From NCBI RefSeq assembly GCF_002188465.1, contig NZ_NINW01000008.1, positions 124,001 through 188,000 of the forward strand: a stretch of 64,000 nt of DNA. Reading direction: 5' to 3'. The stretch's first letter is position 1, and each line of letters begins with the position of its first letter. The translations under genes and the position numbers were made by a program. Below the pieces are notes generated by a model. The model was not told where the DNA came from and made no database searches. It saw only the letters and a program-made list of their open reading frames with translations. The DNA comes from Pigmentiphaga sp. NML080357. GTDB lineage: Bacteria > Pseudomonadota > Gammaproteobacteria > Burkholderiales > Burkholderiaceae_B. Below are positions 9,258 through 18,640 of the stretch, in pieces.

Positions 9258-9468
9258 GATGGTTCCGTTATGCAAACTAACCGACAACCCCCGGGAGGGA
9301 TAGGCGACGATTCTGTGCGCAAGGCGCCGGTCTTGTCAAAACGCCGTCCGCGGGCATCGGATGATGCGCAGGCTGTGGTATTGGCAGCAAGAGGATATTC
9401 CAACGGGAGCCTGCACCTGCCGGTCAAGCTAAAATGGACCTCTCACCGTTACGACACAAGCGATTTCC

Positions 9469-10194
9469 ATGGCCGGACATAGCAAATGGGCCAATATCCA
9501 GCACCGCAAAGGGCGTCAGGACGCCAAGCGCGGCAAGCTGTGGACCAAACTGATACGTGAAGTCACCGTGGCGGCCCGCGCGGGCGGGCCCGACCCCGAC
9601 ACCAACCCCCGCCTGCGGCTGGCCTGGGACAAGGCGACCGACGCCAACATGCCCAAGGACACCATCCAGCGCGCGATCGCGCGGGGCGCCGGGGGTGCCG
9701 ACGGCGACAACTACGAGGAAGTCCGCTACGAAGGCTACGGCGTGGGCGGGGCGGCCGTCATCGTCGACTGCATGACCGACAACCGCACGCGCACGGTGGC
9801 CGAAGTGCGCCATGCCTTCGCCAAGAACGGCGGCAACCTCGGCCAGGAAGGCTCGGTGGCCTTCATGTTCAAGCATTGCGGCCAGTTCCTGTTCGCCCCC
9901 GGCACGCCGGAAGACAAGGTCATGGAGCTCGCCCTCGACGCTGGCGCCGAAGACGTCATCACCGACGACGAAGGCGTGATCGAGGTCATCTGCGCCCCCG
10001 CCGACTACGCCGCCGTCAAGCAGGCTTTCGACGGCGCCGGCCTGAAGGCCGAGATGGACGGCATCGTGATGAAGGCGCTCAATGAAACACCCCTCACCGG
10101 CGAGGACGCCGAGAAAATGCAGAAACTGCTGGACGCGCTGGAATCCCTGGACGACGTCCAGGAGGTCTACACCACCGCCGTCATGGACGAGTAA
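9469..10194 (+). CDS. yebC: YebC/PmpR-family regulator
   Basis: This 241-residue protein begins [20 protein letters not shown], the family hallmark, and is of typical length. YebC proteins bind DNA as transcriptional regulators, and recent work also links the family to translation of difficult, proline-rich stretches. It lies six bases before purD and starts a plus-strand housekeeping run. No clear Shine-Dalgarno precedes the ATG, but the conserved N-terminus fixes the start. Confidence 0.97.
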   Translation: MAGHSKWANIQHRKGRQDAKRGKLWTKLIREVTVAARAGGPDPDTNPRLRLAWDKATDANMPKDTIQRAIARGAGGADGDNYEEVRYEGYGVGGAAVIVDCMTDNRTRTVAEVRHAFAKNGGNLGQEGSVAFMFKHCGQFLFAPGTPEDKVMELALDAGAEDVITDDEGVIEVICAPADYAAVKQAFDGAGLKAEMDGIVMKALNETPLTGEDAEKMQKLLDALESLDDVQEVYTTAVMDE

Positions 10195-10200
10195 TCCCCT

Positions 10201-11496
10201 ATGAAACTTCTCGTCATCGGTTCCGGCGGCCGCGAACACGCCCTGGCCTGGCAACTGGCCAAATCGGCCAAGACCCAGAAAGTGTTCGTCGCTCCCGGCA
10301 ACGGCGGTACCGCGCTCACACCCCACCTGCAGAACGTTCCCATCACCGATCCCGCGCAGCTGGCCGACTTCGTCGAAAAGGAAGGCATCGCGCTGACGGT
10401 GGTCGGCCCCGAGGCGCCCCTGGCCGCCGGCGTGGTGGACCTTTTCCGCGCCCGCGGCCTGAAGATCTTCGGTCCCACGAAGGCCGCCGCGCAGCTCGAG
10501 AGCTCGAAGGACTTCGCCAAGGCCTTCATGATCCGCCACGGCATTCCCACGGCCAAGTACCAGACCTTCACCGATCCGGCGCAGGCGCATGCCTACATCG
10601 ACGCCCAGGGCGCGCCGATCGTGATCAAGGCCGACGGCCTGGCCGCCGGCAAGGGGGTGGTGGTCGCCGCCACGCTCGAGGAAGCCCACGCCGCGGTCGA
10701 CGCCATGCTGGGCGACGGCAAGCTCGGCCAGGCCGGCGCGCGGGTGGTGATCGAGGAATTCCTCGAGGGCGAGGAAGCCAGCTTCATCGTGCTTTGCGAC
10801 GGCAAGCATGTGCTGCCCCTGGCCACGAGCCAGGACCACAAGCGGCTCAAGGACAACGACGAAGGCCCCAATACCGGCGGCATGGGCGCGTATTCGCCGG
10901 CGCCGGTGGTCACGCCCGAGCTGCACGGCCGCATCATGCGCGAGGTGATCTGGCCCACCATCCAGGGCATGTCCAAGGACGGCATCCCGTTCACCGGCTT
11001 CCTGTATGCCGGGCTGATGATAGGCCCGAATGGCGTGCGGGTGCTGGAGTTCAACTGCCGCATGGGCGACCCGGAAACGCAGCCCATCATGATGCGGGTC
11101 AAGAGCGACCTGCTCGAAGTCTTCGAGCACGCCGTGGCCGGCACGCTCGACCAGGCCAACATCGACTGGGACCGCCGCACCGCGCTGGGCGTGGTCATGG
11201 CCGCGCACAACTATCCCGACACGCCGCGCACCGGTGACGTCATCAGCGGCCTGCCGGCCGAAACCGCCGACAGCATGGTCTTCCATGCAGGCACCACCGA
11301 AAGCGGCGGCGTGGTCAAGACCAGCGGCGGCCGCGTGCTGTGCGTGACGGCGCTGGGCGATTCGGCCAAGCTCGCCCAGCAGCGCGCCTACGACGTGCTG
11401 CAATCCATCCACTTCGACGGCGCGCAATACCGCCGCGACATCGGCTGGCGGGCCATCGGGCGCCGCACCTCCCCGGCCGACCCGGGTACGGCATGA
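10201..11496 (+). CDS. purD: Phosphoribosylamine-glycine ligase (GAR synthetase)
   Basis: PurD catalyses the ATP-dependent joining of phosphoribosylamine and glycine in purine synthesis. The 431-residue product shows [17 protein letters not shown] at the N-terminus, an ATP-grasp domain with [13 protein letters not shown], then [13 protein letters not shown] and [11 protein letters not shown]. The C-terminus runs slightly past the usual end with TSPADPGTA, because the stop overlaps the hemF start in an ATGA arrangement at 11493-11496, implying translational coupling. Confidence 0.97.
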   Translation: MKLLVIGSGGREHALAWQLAKSAKTQKVFVAPGNGGTALTPHLQNVPITDPAQLADFVEKEGIALTVVGPEAPLAAGVVDLFRARGLKIFGPTKAAAQLESSKDFAKAFMIRHGIPTAKYQTFTDPAQAHAYIDAQGAPIVIKADGLAAGKGVVVAATLEEAHAAVDAMLGDGKLGQAGARVVIEEFLEGEEASFIVLCDGKHVLPLATSQDHKRLKDNDEGPNTGGMGAYSPAPVVTPELHGRIMREVIWPTIQGMSKDGIPFTGFLYAGLMIGPNGVRVLEFNCRMGDPETQPIMMRVKSDLLEVFEHAVAGTLDQANIDWDRRTALGVVMAAHNYPDTPRTGDVISGLPAETADSMVFHAGTTESGGVVKTSGGRVLCVTALGDSAKLAQQRAYDVLQSIHFDGAQYRRDIGWRAIGRRTSPADPGTA

Positions 11497-12401
11497 ACAT
11501 CGACACCGCGCTGACCCGCAGCTACTTCACCGGTCTGCAATCGCGCATCGTCGCCAGCCTCGAGGAACTCGAAGGCCAGCCTTTCCGCTCCGATGCCTGG
11601 CAACGGGCGGAAGGCGGCGGCGGCCTCTCGCGGCTGGTGGAAGGCGGCAAGGTCTTCGAACGCGGCGGCGTGCTGTTCAGCCACGTCACCGGCGCGACGC
11701 TGCCGCCTTCGGCCAGCGCGCACCGGCCCGAGCTGGCCGGCCGCCCCTGGGAAGCCATGGGCGTGTCGCTGGTGCTGCATCCGCGCAATCCCTACGTGCC
11801 GACCGTGCACATGAACGTGCGGGTGTTCATTGCCAAATCCATCCACGTCTCCGATGCCGACGACGTATTCTGGTTCGGCGGCGGCATGGACCTGACGCCT
11901 TACTATCCGTTCGAGGAAGACGCGGTCCACTTCCATCGCACCTGCAAGGCGGCGCTGGACCCGAGCGGTCCCGACCTCTATCCCCGCTTCAAGAAATGGT
12001 GCGACGAGTATTTCTACCTCAAGCACCGCAAGGAAGCCCGCGGACTGGGCGGCATCTTCTTCGACGATTTCAACGAAGGCGGCTTCGACCATGCCTTCGC
12101 CGCCGCCCGTTCGGTGGGCGACGGCTTCCTCGAGGCCTACCTGCCCATCGTCCGGCGCCGCCTCTCCCTGCCCTACGGAGAGCGCGAACGCGACTTCCAG
12201 GCATACCGGCGCGGACGCTACGTCGAATTCAACCTGGTGTTCGACCGCGGCACGCTGTTCGGACTGCAGTCGGGCGGACGGACGGAATCCATCCTGATGT
12301 CGATGCCGCCGCAGGCTCAATGGCGCTACGACTGGCATCCCGACCCCGGTTCGCCCGAGGCTCGCCTCTACGAACTGCTTCCCCCGCGGGACTGGATTTG
12401 A
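11493..12401 (+). CDS. hemF: Oxygen-dependent coproporphyrinogen III oxidase
   Basis: This 302-residue enzyme performs the aerobic oxidative decarboxylation of coproporphyrinogen III to protoporphyrinogen IX in haem synthesis. Conserved stretches include [21 protein letters not shown] (about residues 128-139), [12 protein letters not shown] and [20 protein letters not shown]. The start is the ATG overlapping the purD stop; upstream frame is purD shadow. Its presence implies an aerobic lifestyle. The stop overlaps the nadD TTG start. Confidence 0.97.
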   Translation: MNIDTALTRSYFTGLQSRIVASLEELEGQPFRSDAWQRAEGGGGLSRLVEGGKVFERGGVLFSHVTGATLPPSASAHRPELAGRPWEAMGVSLVLHPRNPYVPTVHMNVRVFIAKSIHVSDADDVFWFGGGMDLTPYYPFEEDAVHFHRTCKAALDPSGPDLYPRFKKWCDEYFYLKHRKEARGLGGIFFDDFNEGGFDHAFAAARSVGDGFLEAYLPIVRRRLSLPYGERERDFQAYRRGRYVEFNLVFDRGTLFGLQSGGRTESILMSMPPQAQWRYDWHPDPGSPEARLYELLPPRDWI

Positions 12402-13030
12402 ATCCGCCTGCCGCCGTCCCGCGCACAGGATTGCTGGGAGGGAGCTTCGATCCCATCCACGAAGCCCACCTGGCCCTGGCCCGCGCCGCCCGCGATCACC
12501 TGGACGTGGAATCGGTCCAGTTCATCCCGGCGGCCGCGCCCTGGCAACGCCAGCCCCTGACCGCCACCGCGGAACAACGCGCCGACATGGTGGCGCTGGC
12601 CATCGCCGGCGACCCGGGCCTGGTCCTGAACCGCATCGAAATCGAGCGCGGCGGCCCCAGCTACACCATCGATACCCTGCGCTCGCTCACGGGTCGCATG
12701 GGCACGCAGCTTGCTGGAACGGTCCAGTACGTCTGGATCCTCGGGGCCGATCAATTGGCGAACTTCTGTACCTGGAAAGACTGGCAGGACATCGTTGCGC
12801 TGGTCGATCTCGCGGTGGCCAGCCGACCGGGCACCCGCCCCGAACCTCCCACTGCCTTGCGCGACGCGTTGGCGAAGCTGGGACGCACGCTGCACTGGCT
12901 GCCCATGCCAGAAATGGCGATATCCAGCTCCACCATCCGGCAGCGGCTCGCCCGCGGCGAATCGGTCGACGGTCTCGTCCCCCCCGCGGTGCTGCGCTAC
13001 ATCGAACAGCACCGCCTGTATCAGGTCTAA
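12398..13030 (+). CDS. nadD: Nicotinate-nucleotide adenylyltransferase
   Basis: NadD adenylates nicotinate mononucleotide in NAD synthesis. The nucleotidyltransferase signature [15 protein letters not shown] occurs at about residues 11-25, with [14 protein letters not shown] in the middle and [10 protein letters not shown] near the end. The most plausible start is the TTG at 12398, overlapping the hemF TGA and giving 210 residues; no ATG or GTG lies between it and the first conserved strand. Start uncertainty is a few codons. Confidence 0.95.
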   Translation: MNPPAAVPRTGLLGGSFDPIHEAHLALARAARDHLDVESVQFIPAAAPWQRQPLTATAEQRADMVALAIAGDPGLVLNRIEIERGGPSYTIDTLRSLTGRMGTQLAGTVQYVWILGADQLANFCTWKDWQDIVALVDLAVASRPGTRPEPPTALRDALAKLGRTLHWLPMPEMAISSSTIRQRLARGESVDGLVPPAVLRYIEQHRLYQV

Positions 13031-13032
13031 AC

Positions 13033-13392
13033 ATGGACATACGCAAACTACAACGTGCCGTCGTCGACGCCCTGGAAGACGTCAAGGCCCAGAACATCAC
13101 GGTGCTCAATACCACTCACCTGACCAGCCTCTTCGACCGCGTCGTCATCGCCAGCGGCACCTCGAACCGGCAGACCCGCGCGCTGGCCTCCAGCGTGGTC
13201 GAAAAGGTCAAGGCCCTGGGCGGTGACGTCGTCGCCACCGAAGGCGAGGAAACCGGCGAATGGGTCCTGGTGGACCTGGGCGACATCGTCGTCCACATCA
13301 TGCAGCCCGCCATCCGCGAGTATTACAACCTGGAGGAAGTCTGGGGCGGCAAGCCTGTGCGCATGAAGTTGAGTCCCCCCCCTACGCGCTAA
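13033..13392 (+). CDS. rsfS: Ribosomal silencing factor RsfS
   Basis: This 119-residue RsfS/Iojap-family protein binds L14 on the large subunit and blocks subunit joining when nutrients are scarce. Family features are KAQNITVLNTTHLTSLFDRV, VIASGTSNRQTRALA and GEWVLVDLGDIVVHIMQPA. It lies two bases after nadD, a common pairing. The last five codons and stop (PPPTR) are read from a GC-rich repeat whose start is nearly identical to sequence just after lapB, so the native C-terminus may have been extended or replaced by the element. Confidence 0.96.
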   Translation: MDIRKLQRAVVDALEDVKAQNITVLNTTHLTSLFDRVVIASGTSNRQTRALASSVVEKVKALGGDVVATEGEETGEWVLVDLGDIVVHIMQPAIREYYNLEEVWGGKPVRMKLSPPPTR

Positions 13393-13558
13393 CGCGCGCC
13401 CAGAATGGTGGGCCCCCAGCCGCTACGCGGCAGCCCCAAGGGGGTCGGGACCCGCCTTGGGGCGGCCCGGAGGGGATGCCCACCCCCTACGCCCTTCGGG
13501 CGCCCCCTCAAGGGGGCGATGCGGGTGGACCGGCGGAGCCGGATCCATCGCATCCTGG
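13375..13558 (+). repeat. REP-like multi-hairpin intergenic element, copy 1 (rsfS-rlmH)
   Basis: The 327-bp gap between rsfS and rlmH is largely this GC-rich repeat. The core, 13478-13558, starts GCCCACCCCCTACG and contains GCCCCCTCAAGGGGGC, then an imperfect hairpin at 13518-13554 whose arms are GATGCGGGTGGACCGGC and GCCGGATCCATCGCATC. Upstream, 13420-13470 has further inverted GC blocks, and 13375-13400 matches the start of the copy after lapB. Three more copies are at 40171, 57137 and 59672, all in the same orientation to transcription. The rest of the gap, to 13719, shows nothing recognisable beyond the rlmH leader. Confidence 0.75.
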
Positions 13559-13719
13559 GTCTAGGGCCGTTGTCTTGGGTTGGGGCACGGGTGCTTCGCT
13601 GGCTGCCGGCGGCGGCAGCGGTGTGATACCCCTGGGGGCTTCGCTGGGTGCTGGTCGCTGCTTAAATTTTGCCGTCCACCGGAACCACACACAATGAACC
13701 GGACAAAGACTCGCCGCTC

Positions 13720-14193
13720 ATGAAACTCGTCATCGTCGCCGTCGGCCACCGCATGCCCGGATGGGTGGACGAGGCTTTCTCGGACTACGCCAAGCGCATG
13801 CCGCCCGACTGCCCCATCGAGCTGCGCGAAGTCCGGCCCGAGCCGCGCACCACCGGCAAGACGCCCGCCCAGATGCAGGCCCTCGAAGCCAGGCGCATCG
13901 AAGCGGCGCTGCCTCCCGCGGGACGCTGGATCGCGCTGGACGAACGCGGCCGCGACCTCACCACCGTCGACCTGTCCAGACAGATGCAGCAATGGCGCAA
14001 CGACGGACAGGACGTGGCGCTGATCATAGGCGGCCCGGACGGGCTCGATCCCGACCTCAAGCGCCGCTGCGCCGGCATGCTTCGCCTTTCCAGCCTGACC
14101 CTGCCCCACGGCATGGTGCGCGTCCTGCTTGCCGAGCAGCTATATCGAAGCTGGTCCATCCTCGCCAACCATCCCTACCATAGAGGGGGATGA
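13720..14193 (+). CDS. rlmH: 23S rRNA pseudouridine-1915 N3-methyltransferase
   Basis: This 157-residue SPOUT methyltransferase modifies pseudouridine 1915 in helix 69 of 23S rRNA. It begins [20 protein letters not shown] and contains [26 protein letters not shown] and, in the knot region, [20 protein letters not shown]. These match the E. coli RlmH pattern and length. The start at 13720 is set by homology; an upstream in-frame start at 13669 would prepend 17 unrelated residues. Pairing with rsfS is common in proteobacteria. Confidence 0.97.
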   Translation: MKLVIVAVGHRMPGWVDEAFSDYAKRMPPDCPIELREVRPEPRTTGKTPAQMQALEARRIEAALPPAGRWIALDERGRDLTTVDLSRQMQQWRNDGQDVALIIGGPDGLDPDLKRRCAGMLRLSSLTLPHGMVRVLLAEQLYRSWSILANHPYHRGG

Positions 14194-14245
14194 TTCCGAC
14201 AACTCCGCGGGCGCCGCCATGCGCCCGCGCCTCACGGACAACGAC

Positions 14246-14842
14246 ATGACGGCCATCTACCTCGCCTCGCGCAGCCCGCGCCGCCGGGAACTGCTCACCC
14301 AGCTGGGAGTCGAGCACGAACTGCTGCTCCCGCCGCCCGCGGCCGGCCCCGATGAGCCGCAATTGCCCGGCGAGGCCGCCGCCGACTACGTTCGCCGCAC
14401 CGCGCGCGAGAAGGCGCTTCTCGGCGCCGAGACCATGCGTCTGCGCCGACTGCCCGAGCGGCCCGTCCTGGCCGCCGACACCACCGTCATCCTCGATGCG
14501 GAAGTACTGGGCAAGCCGGTCGACCGCGCCGATGCGATACGCATCCTGCAGCGGCTGTCCGGCTCCGAACACGAGGTCCATACCGCGCTCGCGATGGTGT
14601 GCCGCGGCCAATTGCACGAAGACGTCTCCATTACGCGCGTGCGTTTCCGCACCCTGGCCCCGCGCGACATCGAGCGCTACTGCGATACGGGGGAGCCCTA
14701 CGACAAGGCCGGCGCCTACGGCATACAGGGGCTGGGCGGCGTGTTCGTGCAGCACATCAGCGGCAGCTTCACCGGCGTCATGGGGCTGCCCCTCTACGAA
14801 ACCGCGCGGATCCTCGCGCTGGCCGGCATCGTGCTGCCCTGA
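14246..14842 (+). CDS. Maf-family nucleoside triphosphate pyrophosphatase
   Basis: This 198-residue Maf protein hydrolyses modified or canonical NTPs (dTTP/UTP or m7GTP subgroups) to monophosphates. The N-terminal signature is IYLASRSPRRRELL; then VLAADTTVILDAEVLGKP and GEPYDKAGAYGIQG follow. I chose ATG 14246, which puts the signature at the N-terminus; an ATG at 14219 would add nine residues. GAYGIQG suggests the dTTP/UTP (YhdE-like) subgroup, which I have not verified. It sits between rlmH and rng, matching the known maf-rng neighbourhood. Confidence 0.93.
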   Translation: MTAIYLASRSPRRRELLTQLGVEHELLLPPPAAGPDEPQLPGEAAADYVRRTAREKALLGAETMRLRRLPERPVLAADTTVILDAEVLGKPVDRADAIRILQRLSGSEHEVHTALAMVCRGQLHEDVSITRVRFRTLAPRDIERYCDTGEPYDKAGAYGIQGLGGVFVQHISGSFTGVMGLPLYETARILALAGIVLP

Positions 14843-14933
14843 CCGGCTCCGCGGCGCCCCGTCGTCGCCTCGCCGGCGATTCCCGACTCGCGGTAAGCTC
14901 CCGGATAGTTGCGCAAGCTCACCGGCAGACTCC

Positions 14934-16400
14934 ATGACCGAAGACATCCTCATCAACGTTTCTCCTTATGAAACCCGGGTCGCCGTCGTCCAGCAGGGCG
15001 CGGTCCAGGAACTCCACATCGAGCGCACCTCCCAGAAGGGCTACGTCGGCAACATCTATCTCGGACGGGTGGCGCGCGTGCTGCCCGGCATGCAGAGCGC
15101 CTTCATCGACATCGGCCTGGGGCGCGCCGCCTTCCTGCACATCGCCGACATCCGCGAAAGCCGCCAGGAGCGTGCCCATGGCGGCCATCCCGTCACGCCC
15201 ATCGAGAAGCTGCTGTTCGAAGGCCAGACCTTGATGGTCCAGGTCATCAAAGATCCCATCGGCACCAAGGGCGCACGGCTGTCCACCCAGATCAGCGTGG
15301 CCGGACGCATGCTGGTCTACCTGCCCTACGATCCGCACATCGGCATCTCGCAGCGCATCGAATCGGAAGCCGAGCGCATCCAGCTGCGCGACCGCGTCCA
15401 GCGGCTGGTGCCGCAGGACGAGAAAGGCGGCTACATCGTCCGCACCCAGGCCGAAGACGCCACCGACGAAGAACTCGCGGCCGACATCGCCTACCTGGGC
15501 AAGCTCTGGTCCATCATGCAGCAGCAGGCCCGCACCAAGGGCGCGCCATGGCTGCTGCACGAAGACCTGAACCTGGCGCAACGCGTATTGCGCGACGTCG
15601 TCAGCACCGAAACGGCCTCCATCCAGATCGACTCGCGCAGCAGCTTCACCCGGCTGCTGGCCTGGGCCAGGGAGTTCACGCCATCGGTCATCGACAAACT
15701 AGTGCACTACACGGGCGAGCGTCCGCTCTTCGACCTCTACAACGTCGACGAGGAAATCAATCGCGCGCTGTCGCGGCGCGTGGAGCTCAAGTCCGGCGGC
15801 TATCTCATCATCGACCAGACCGAGGCGCTCACCACCATCGACGTCAACACCGGCGGCTTCGTCGGCGGGCGCAATTTCGACGACACCATCTTCAAGACCA
15901 ACCTGGAAGCGGCCCAGGCCATCGCCCGGCAATTGCGCCTGCGCAATCTCGGCGGCATCGTCATCCTGGACTTCATCGACATGGAGAACCTGGAGCACCG
16001 CGAATCGGTGCTGGGCGAGCTGCGCAAGGCGCTGGCGCGCGACCGTACGCGCATCACGCTCAACGGCTTCACGCAGCTCGGCCTGGTCGAGATGACCCGC
16101 AAGCGCACCCGCGAATCGCTCAGCCACGTGCTGTGCGAGTCCTGCCCCACCTGCCAGGGCCGCGGCCAGGTCAAGACCGCCCGCACCCTGTGCTACGAGA
16201 TCCTGCGCGAGATCCTGCGCGAGGCGCGGCAGTTCAATCCCAAGGAATTCCGCATCCTGGCCTCGCAAGCGGTGGTGGATCTCTTCCTGGAGGAAGAAAG
16301 CCAGAACCTGGCCTCGCTCGGGGACTTCATCGGTAAACCGATTTCGCTGCAGGTGGAGGGGATATACAGCCAGGAGCAGTACGACATCATCCTGATGTGA
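14934..16400 (+). CDS. rng: Ribonuclease G
   Basis: RNase G, 488 residues, is an endoribonuclease that matures the 16S rRNA 5' end and degrades some mRNAs. It starts MTEDILINVSPYETRVAVVQ, has an S1 domain (GNIYLGRVARVLPGMQSAF), and the acidic catalytic site in TTIDVNTGGFVGG and IVILDFIDM. The zinc-link CPTCQGRG appears near residues 403-410. There is no C-terminal RNase E scaffold; length matches E. coli Rng (489). The start is fixed by homology; the same frame is open far upstream as shadow of maf. Confidence 0.97.
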   Translation: MTEDILINVSPYETRVAVVQQGAVQELHIERTSQKGYVGNIYLGRVARVLPGMQSAFIDIGLGRAAFLHIADIRESRQERAHGGHPVTPIEKLLFEGQTLMVQVIKDPIGTKGARLSTQISVAGRMLVYLPYDPHIGISQRIESEAERIQLRDRVQRLVPQDEKGGYIVRTQAEDATDEELAADIAYLGKLWSIMQQQARTKGAPWLLHEDLNLAQRVLRDVVSTETASIQIDSRSSFTRLLAWAREFTPSVIDKLVHYTGERPLFDLYNVDEEINRALSRRVELKSGGYLIIDQTEALTTIDVNTGGFVGGRNFDDTIFKTNLEAAQAIARQLRLRNLGGIVILDFIDMENLEHRESVLGELRKALARDRTRITLNGFTQLGLVEMTRKRTRESLSHVLCESCPTCQGRGQVKTARTLCYEILREILREARQFNPKEFRILASQAVVDLFLEEESQNLASLGDFIGKPISLQVEGIYSQEQYDIILM

Positions 16401-17090
16401 GGCTTGTCCCGCACTACGGCGAGCGGAGGCGCTGCGGTCGAGCTGGAATCGCCGCGCTTACGGCGCGCAATGCCGCCGCGCCCGGGTAGTGGAGGCATTG
16501 CACAGAGTTTCATTGACTTTCCCGCCCGCAAGGGGGACAATGCCTGATCGGTCCTTGCTGCGAACACTACAACAACTCACATTCGCCGCTACAAGCTTCG
16601 ATCAGCCTTGCCTGATCCCTCTTGCACCGTCCCCCTCTTAACCGAGTTCATTACCTTTTGCACAGTGCCTTCCCTGGCACGGAAAACTAGAGACTGTTCC
16701 CGTCGCTCCGACGCCGAGTGACAGCCTCTTTGGACACCTTTGATAGAAATTTTCCCAGACCAGCTCATTCCTCGCCCCGCGCACCAGATGCTGCATGGCG
16801 AGGCCATCGAGGTTGGCGACGTCGTATATCTCCAACCCGTTCACGGCCCGCTCGTCGCCAGTACCGTGATCTTCGCTGCACCGCTATTCGGATGCACGAC
16901 TTACACCGCTGACGCTTTGGTACCCGCACCGGGCACTACGTCCGCTCAACGTCTACGCCTGCGATTCCGCGGGCGGGACGTCCACCGGGTCCAATCGCAG
17001 CGGCGCTCCCCCGCATCGGCTGCCAGAAAGGGCACTCAGTAACACAGGCGCGCCCCAGGCAAGCCTCCATCCAATCAATCAAGGATACAC
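16401..17090. other. 690-bp gap upstream of a cold-shock gene, no recognised gene
   Basis: No protein or RNA family is recognisable here. Near the rng end an inverted pair, GCAATGCC (16468-16475) and GGCATTGC (16493-16500), could act as a transcript-end hairpin. From about 16510 the sequence is less GC-biased than neighbouring coding DNA. A frame from TTG 16740 to 17042 (100 codons, plus strand) and overlapping minus-strand frames are open, but none has a known domain or a convincing start. The last part, with AAGGA at 17081-17085, is the cold-shock gene leader. A long structured 5' untranslated region is the simplest reading. Confidence 0.5.
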
Positions 17091-17300
17091 ATGGAACAGA
17101 CAGGAATCGTCAAATGGTTCAACGATGAGAAGGGCTTCGGCTTCATCATGCCGGAAACGGGCGGCAAGGACTTGTTCGCCCACTTCTCCGAGATCCAGGG
17201 CGACGGACGCAAGACGCTGATGGAAAACCAGCGCGTCACGTTCGTGGCCGCCAATGGTCTCAAAGGCCCCCAGGCCACGAAGATCCGGGTCGTCGCCTGA
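17091..17300 (+). CDS. Cold-shock protein (CspA family)
   Basis: This 69-residue single cold-shock domain is a nucleic-acid chaperone. Both RNA-binding motifs are visible: KGFGFI (RNP1) and LFAHFSEI (RNP2-like). It opens [20 protein letters not shown] good Shine-Dalgarno, AAGGA, lies at 17081-17085. The gene is followed at 30 bp by a strong intrinsic terminator, so it is monocistronic. Expression may respond to cold through its long leader, but that is inference; paralogues are often constitutive. Confidence 0.96.
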   Translation: MEQTGIVKWFNDEKGFGFIMPETGGKDLFAHFSEIQGDGRKTLMENQRVTFVAANGLKGPQATKIRVVA

Positions 17301-17329
17301 ACGCGGGCTGATACCCAGACGCAAGACAG

Positions 17330-17364
17330 CTCCCCGGCATCGCAAGGTGCCGGGGAGTTTTTTT
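17330..17364 (+). terminator. Rho-independent terminator of the cold-shock gene
   Basis: A perfect 10-bp stem, CTCCCCGGCA (17330-17339) with TGCCGGGGAG (17348-17357), and an 8-base loop is followed by seven T residues (17358-17364). This is a textbook intrinsic terminator. Confidence 0.95.
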
Positions 17365-17390
17365 GCCCGGGCCGCCAAGGTGCCCGGGTT

Positions 17391-17708
17391 TCAGAGGCTC
17401 GCGCGTAGCAGGATGCCGTCGAGTTCCGCGCTGGCCGACATGCCGCCTTGCTCGTATCCCAGTGCGGCGCATGCCATGGACAGCGTCTGCCGCCACTCCC
17501 GTTCCGCGCTCTTGTGAATGAAGAAGTCCCGCGCGCATTGGTCGCCGCGGATGAGCTCCTTGCGCAGCCACTCCGCCATGCGCGCCTCCTCCCGCCGGTC
17601 CAGCACGCGCGACGATACCGAAATCGAAACGAACGCGTACGATCTGATGTTCTTCAGCATCCGCCCGCGTAGCGGCCCCACCGGAAATTCCAATGATTGA
17701 GCATCCAT
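17391..17708 (-). CDS. Hypothetical protein, 105 residues
   Basis: I do not recognise this family. The likely start is the ATG at 17708 (MDAQSLEFPVGPLRGRMLKN); the frame is open further upstream but overlaps the promoter region of the divergent gene. The protein has no signal peptide or membrane helix and is mixed alpha/beta with many charged residues (RREEARMAEWLRKEL). It is convergent with the cold-shock gene. Base composition and codon use look native. Confidence 0.6.
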   Translation of the reverse strand: MDAQSLEFPVGPLRGRMLKNIRSYAFVSISVSSRVLDRREEARMAEWLRKELIRGDQCARDFFIHKSAEREWRQTLSMACAALGYEQGGMSASAELDGILLRASL

Positions 17709-17838
17709 GGGTACCTCGCCGAAAACACTATCGTATGGGGCGCGGCCAAGCGCCGGAGACAGCTGTTTGCTATCGTTTATCCTGCTAGAACCCGGGCCTC
17801 GCGGGTATCGGCCCGCTCCCGACAGGATCCTCTCGCTC

Positions 17839-18321
17839 ATGCCGACTCCGCGCCCGCTCTCCCCTTCCGACTACAAGCCCGTCATCGCCCGCGTCGACCA
17901 CTGGTGGGGTGGCCGCCCCATGCAGGCACTGCTGCCGCGGCTCTTCTTCGAGCATTTCCGGCGTACGAGCTTTGCCGTCGGCGCCTCGGACGCGATAGAG
18001 GCGTTTCTGATCGGCTTCGTCTCCCAGACCGATTCCCGCATCGCCTACATCCATTTCGTCGGGGTGGATCCCGCTCGCCGAGGCGGCGGCCTCGGGCGCA
18101 TGCTGTATGAGCACTTCTTCGATGTCGTCCGTGCGCTGGGCTGCGAGGAAGCGCACAGCATCACGTCGCCGGCCAATAGCGGGTCGATCGCTTTCCACCG
18201 CAAGATGGGATTCGAGCTGGAGCCGGGTACGGGACAGGTGGACGGAGTGCCGGTCCAACTGCACCATGCGGGCCCGGGCCAACATCGCGTGCGGTTCAGG
18301 AAGATGATCGTGGCGGCCTGA
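17839..18321 (+). CDS. GNAT-family N-acetyltransferase
   Basis: This 160-residue GNAT acetyltransferase uses acetyl-CoA. The motif A region reads IHFVGVDPARRGGGLGRMLY (about residues 73-92), with the R/Q-x-x-G-x-G/A pyrophosphate loop as RRGGGLG. SPANSGSIAFHRKMGFE follows as the typical motif B. The start ATG at 17839 was chosen because upstream sequence in frame lacks similarity to the fold. The substrate is unknown; a small amine or antibiotic is possible. Confidence 0.88.
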   Translation: MPTPRPLSPSDYKPVIARVDHWWGGRPMQALLPRLFFEHFRRTSFAVGASDAIEAFLIGFVSQTDSRIAYIHFVGVDPARRGGGLGRMLYEHFFDVVRALGCEEAHSITSPANSGSIAFHRKMGFELEPGTGQVDGVPVQLHHAGPGQHRVRFRKMIVAA

Positions 18322-18398
18322 TCCGGGCGAGGGTTCCGTCCTCCCCGTAGGGGAATGCGGCATGCGACTTGCTGCGTCGGTCGTCTCTGGAGACGACC

Positions 18399-18617
18399 AT
18401 GGCAGCCAACTCACCTTCCCGTTCCCCTGGCCAACCGATCGACGACAAGCTCGAGGACACGAACAGTTCGACGCCCACGCCCGCGGCCCCGCGCCGCGAA
18501 CCGGACATGCACAAGACCGACCGCGACCACACGGACGAGGAATATCATCGGCAACTGGGCCACGGCAGGAAGTCCCGCGCGGAGGACGATCCGAATGCCG
18601 GCGGCGGGCAACCCTAG
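18399..18617 (+). CDS. Small hydrophilic hypothetical protein, 72 residues
   Basis: A short gene with GGAGA (18389-18393) spaced correctly before ATG 18399. The product is strongly hydrophilic and predicted disordered, rich in Asp, Glu, His, Arg, Pro and Ser (for example DKTDRDHTDEEYHRQLGHG-like composition), with no recognised domain. Similar short disordered proteins occur in Alcaligenaceae, but I cannot name a family. The ribosome binding site is the best support for coding. Confidence 0.5.
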   Translation: MAANSPSRSPGQPIDDKLEDTNSSTPTPAAPRREPDMHKTDRDHTDEEYHRQLGHGRKSRAEDDPNAGGGQP

Positions 18618-18640
18618 CCGAGCGCGGCGGCACGGCCGCC

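Noticed and set aside
7704-9482. A 592-codon plus-strand frame opposite the DUF853 gene
   Set aside because: Shadow frame; composition is His/Arg/Gln-biased and the opposite strand has intact ATPase motifs.
16740-17042. A 100-codon frame (TTG start) upstream of the cold-shock gene
   Set aside because: No recognised domain, no clear ribosome site, and overlapping open frames on the other strand; kept only as part of the unexplained gap.
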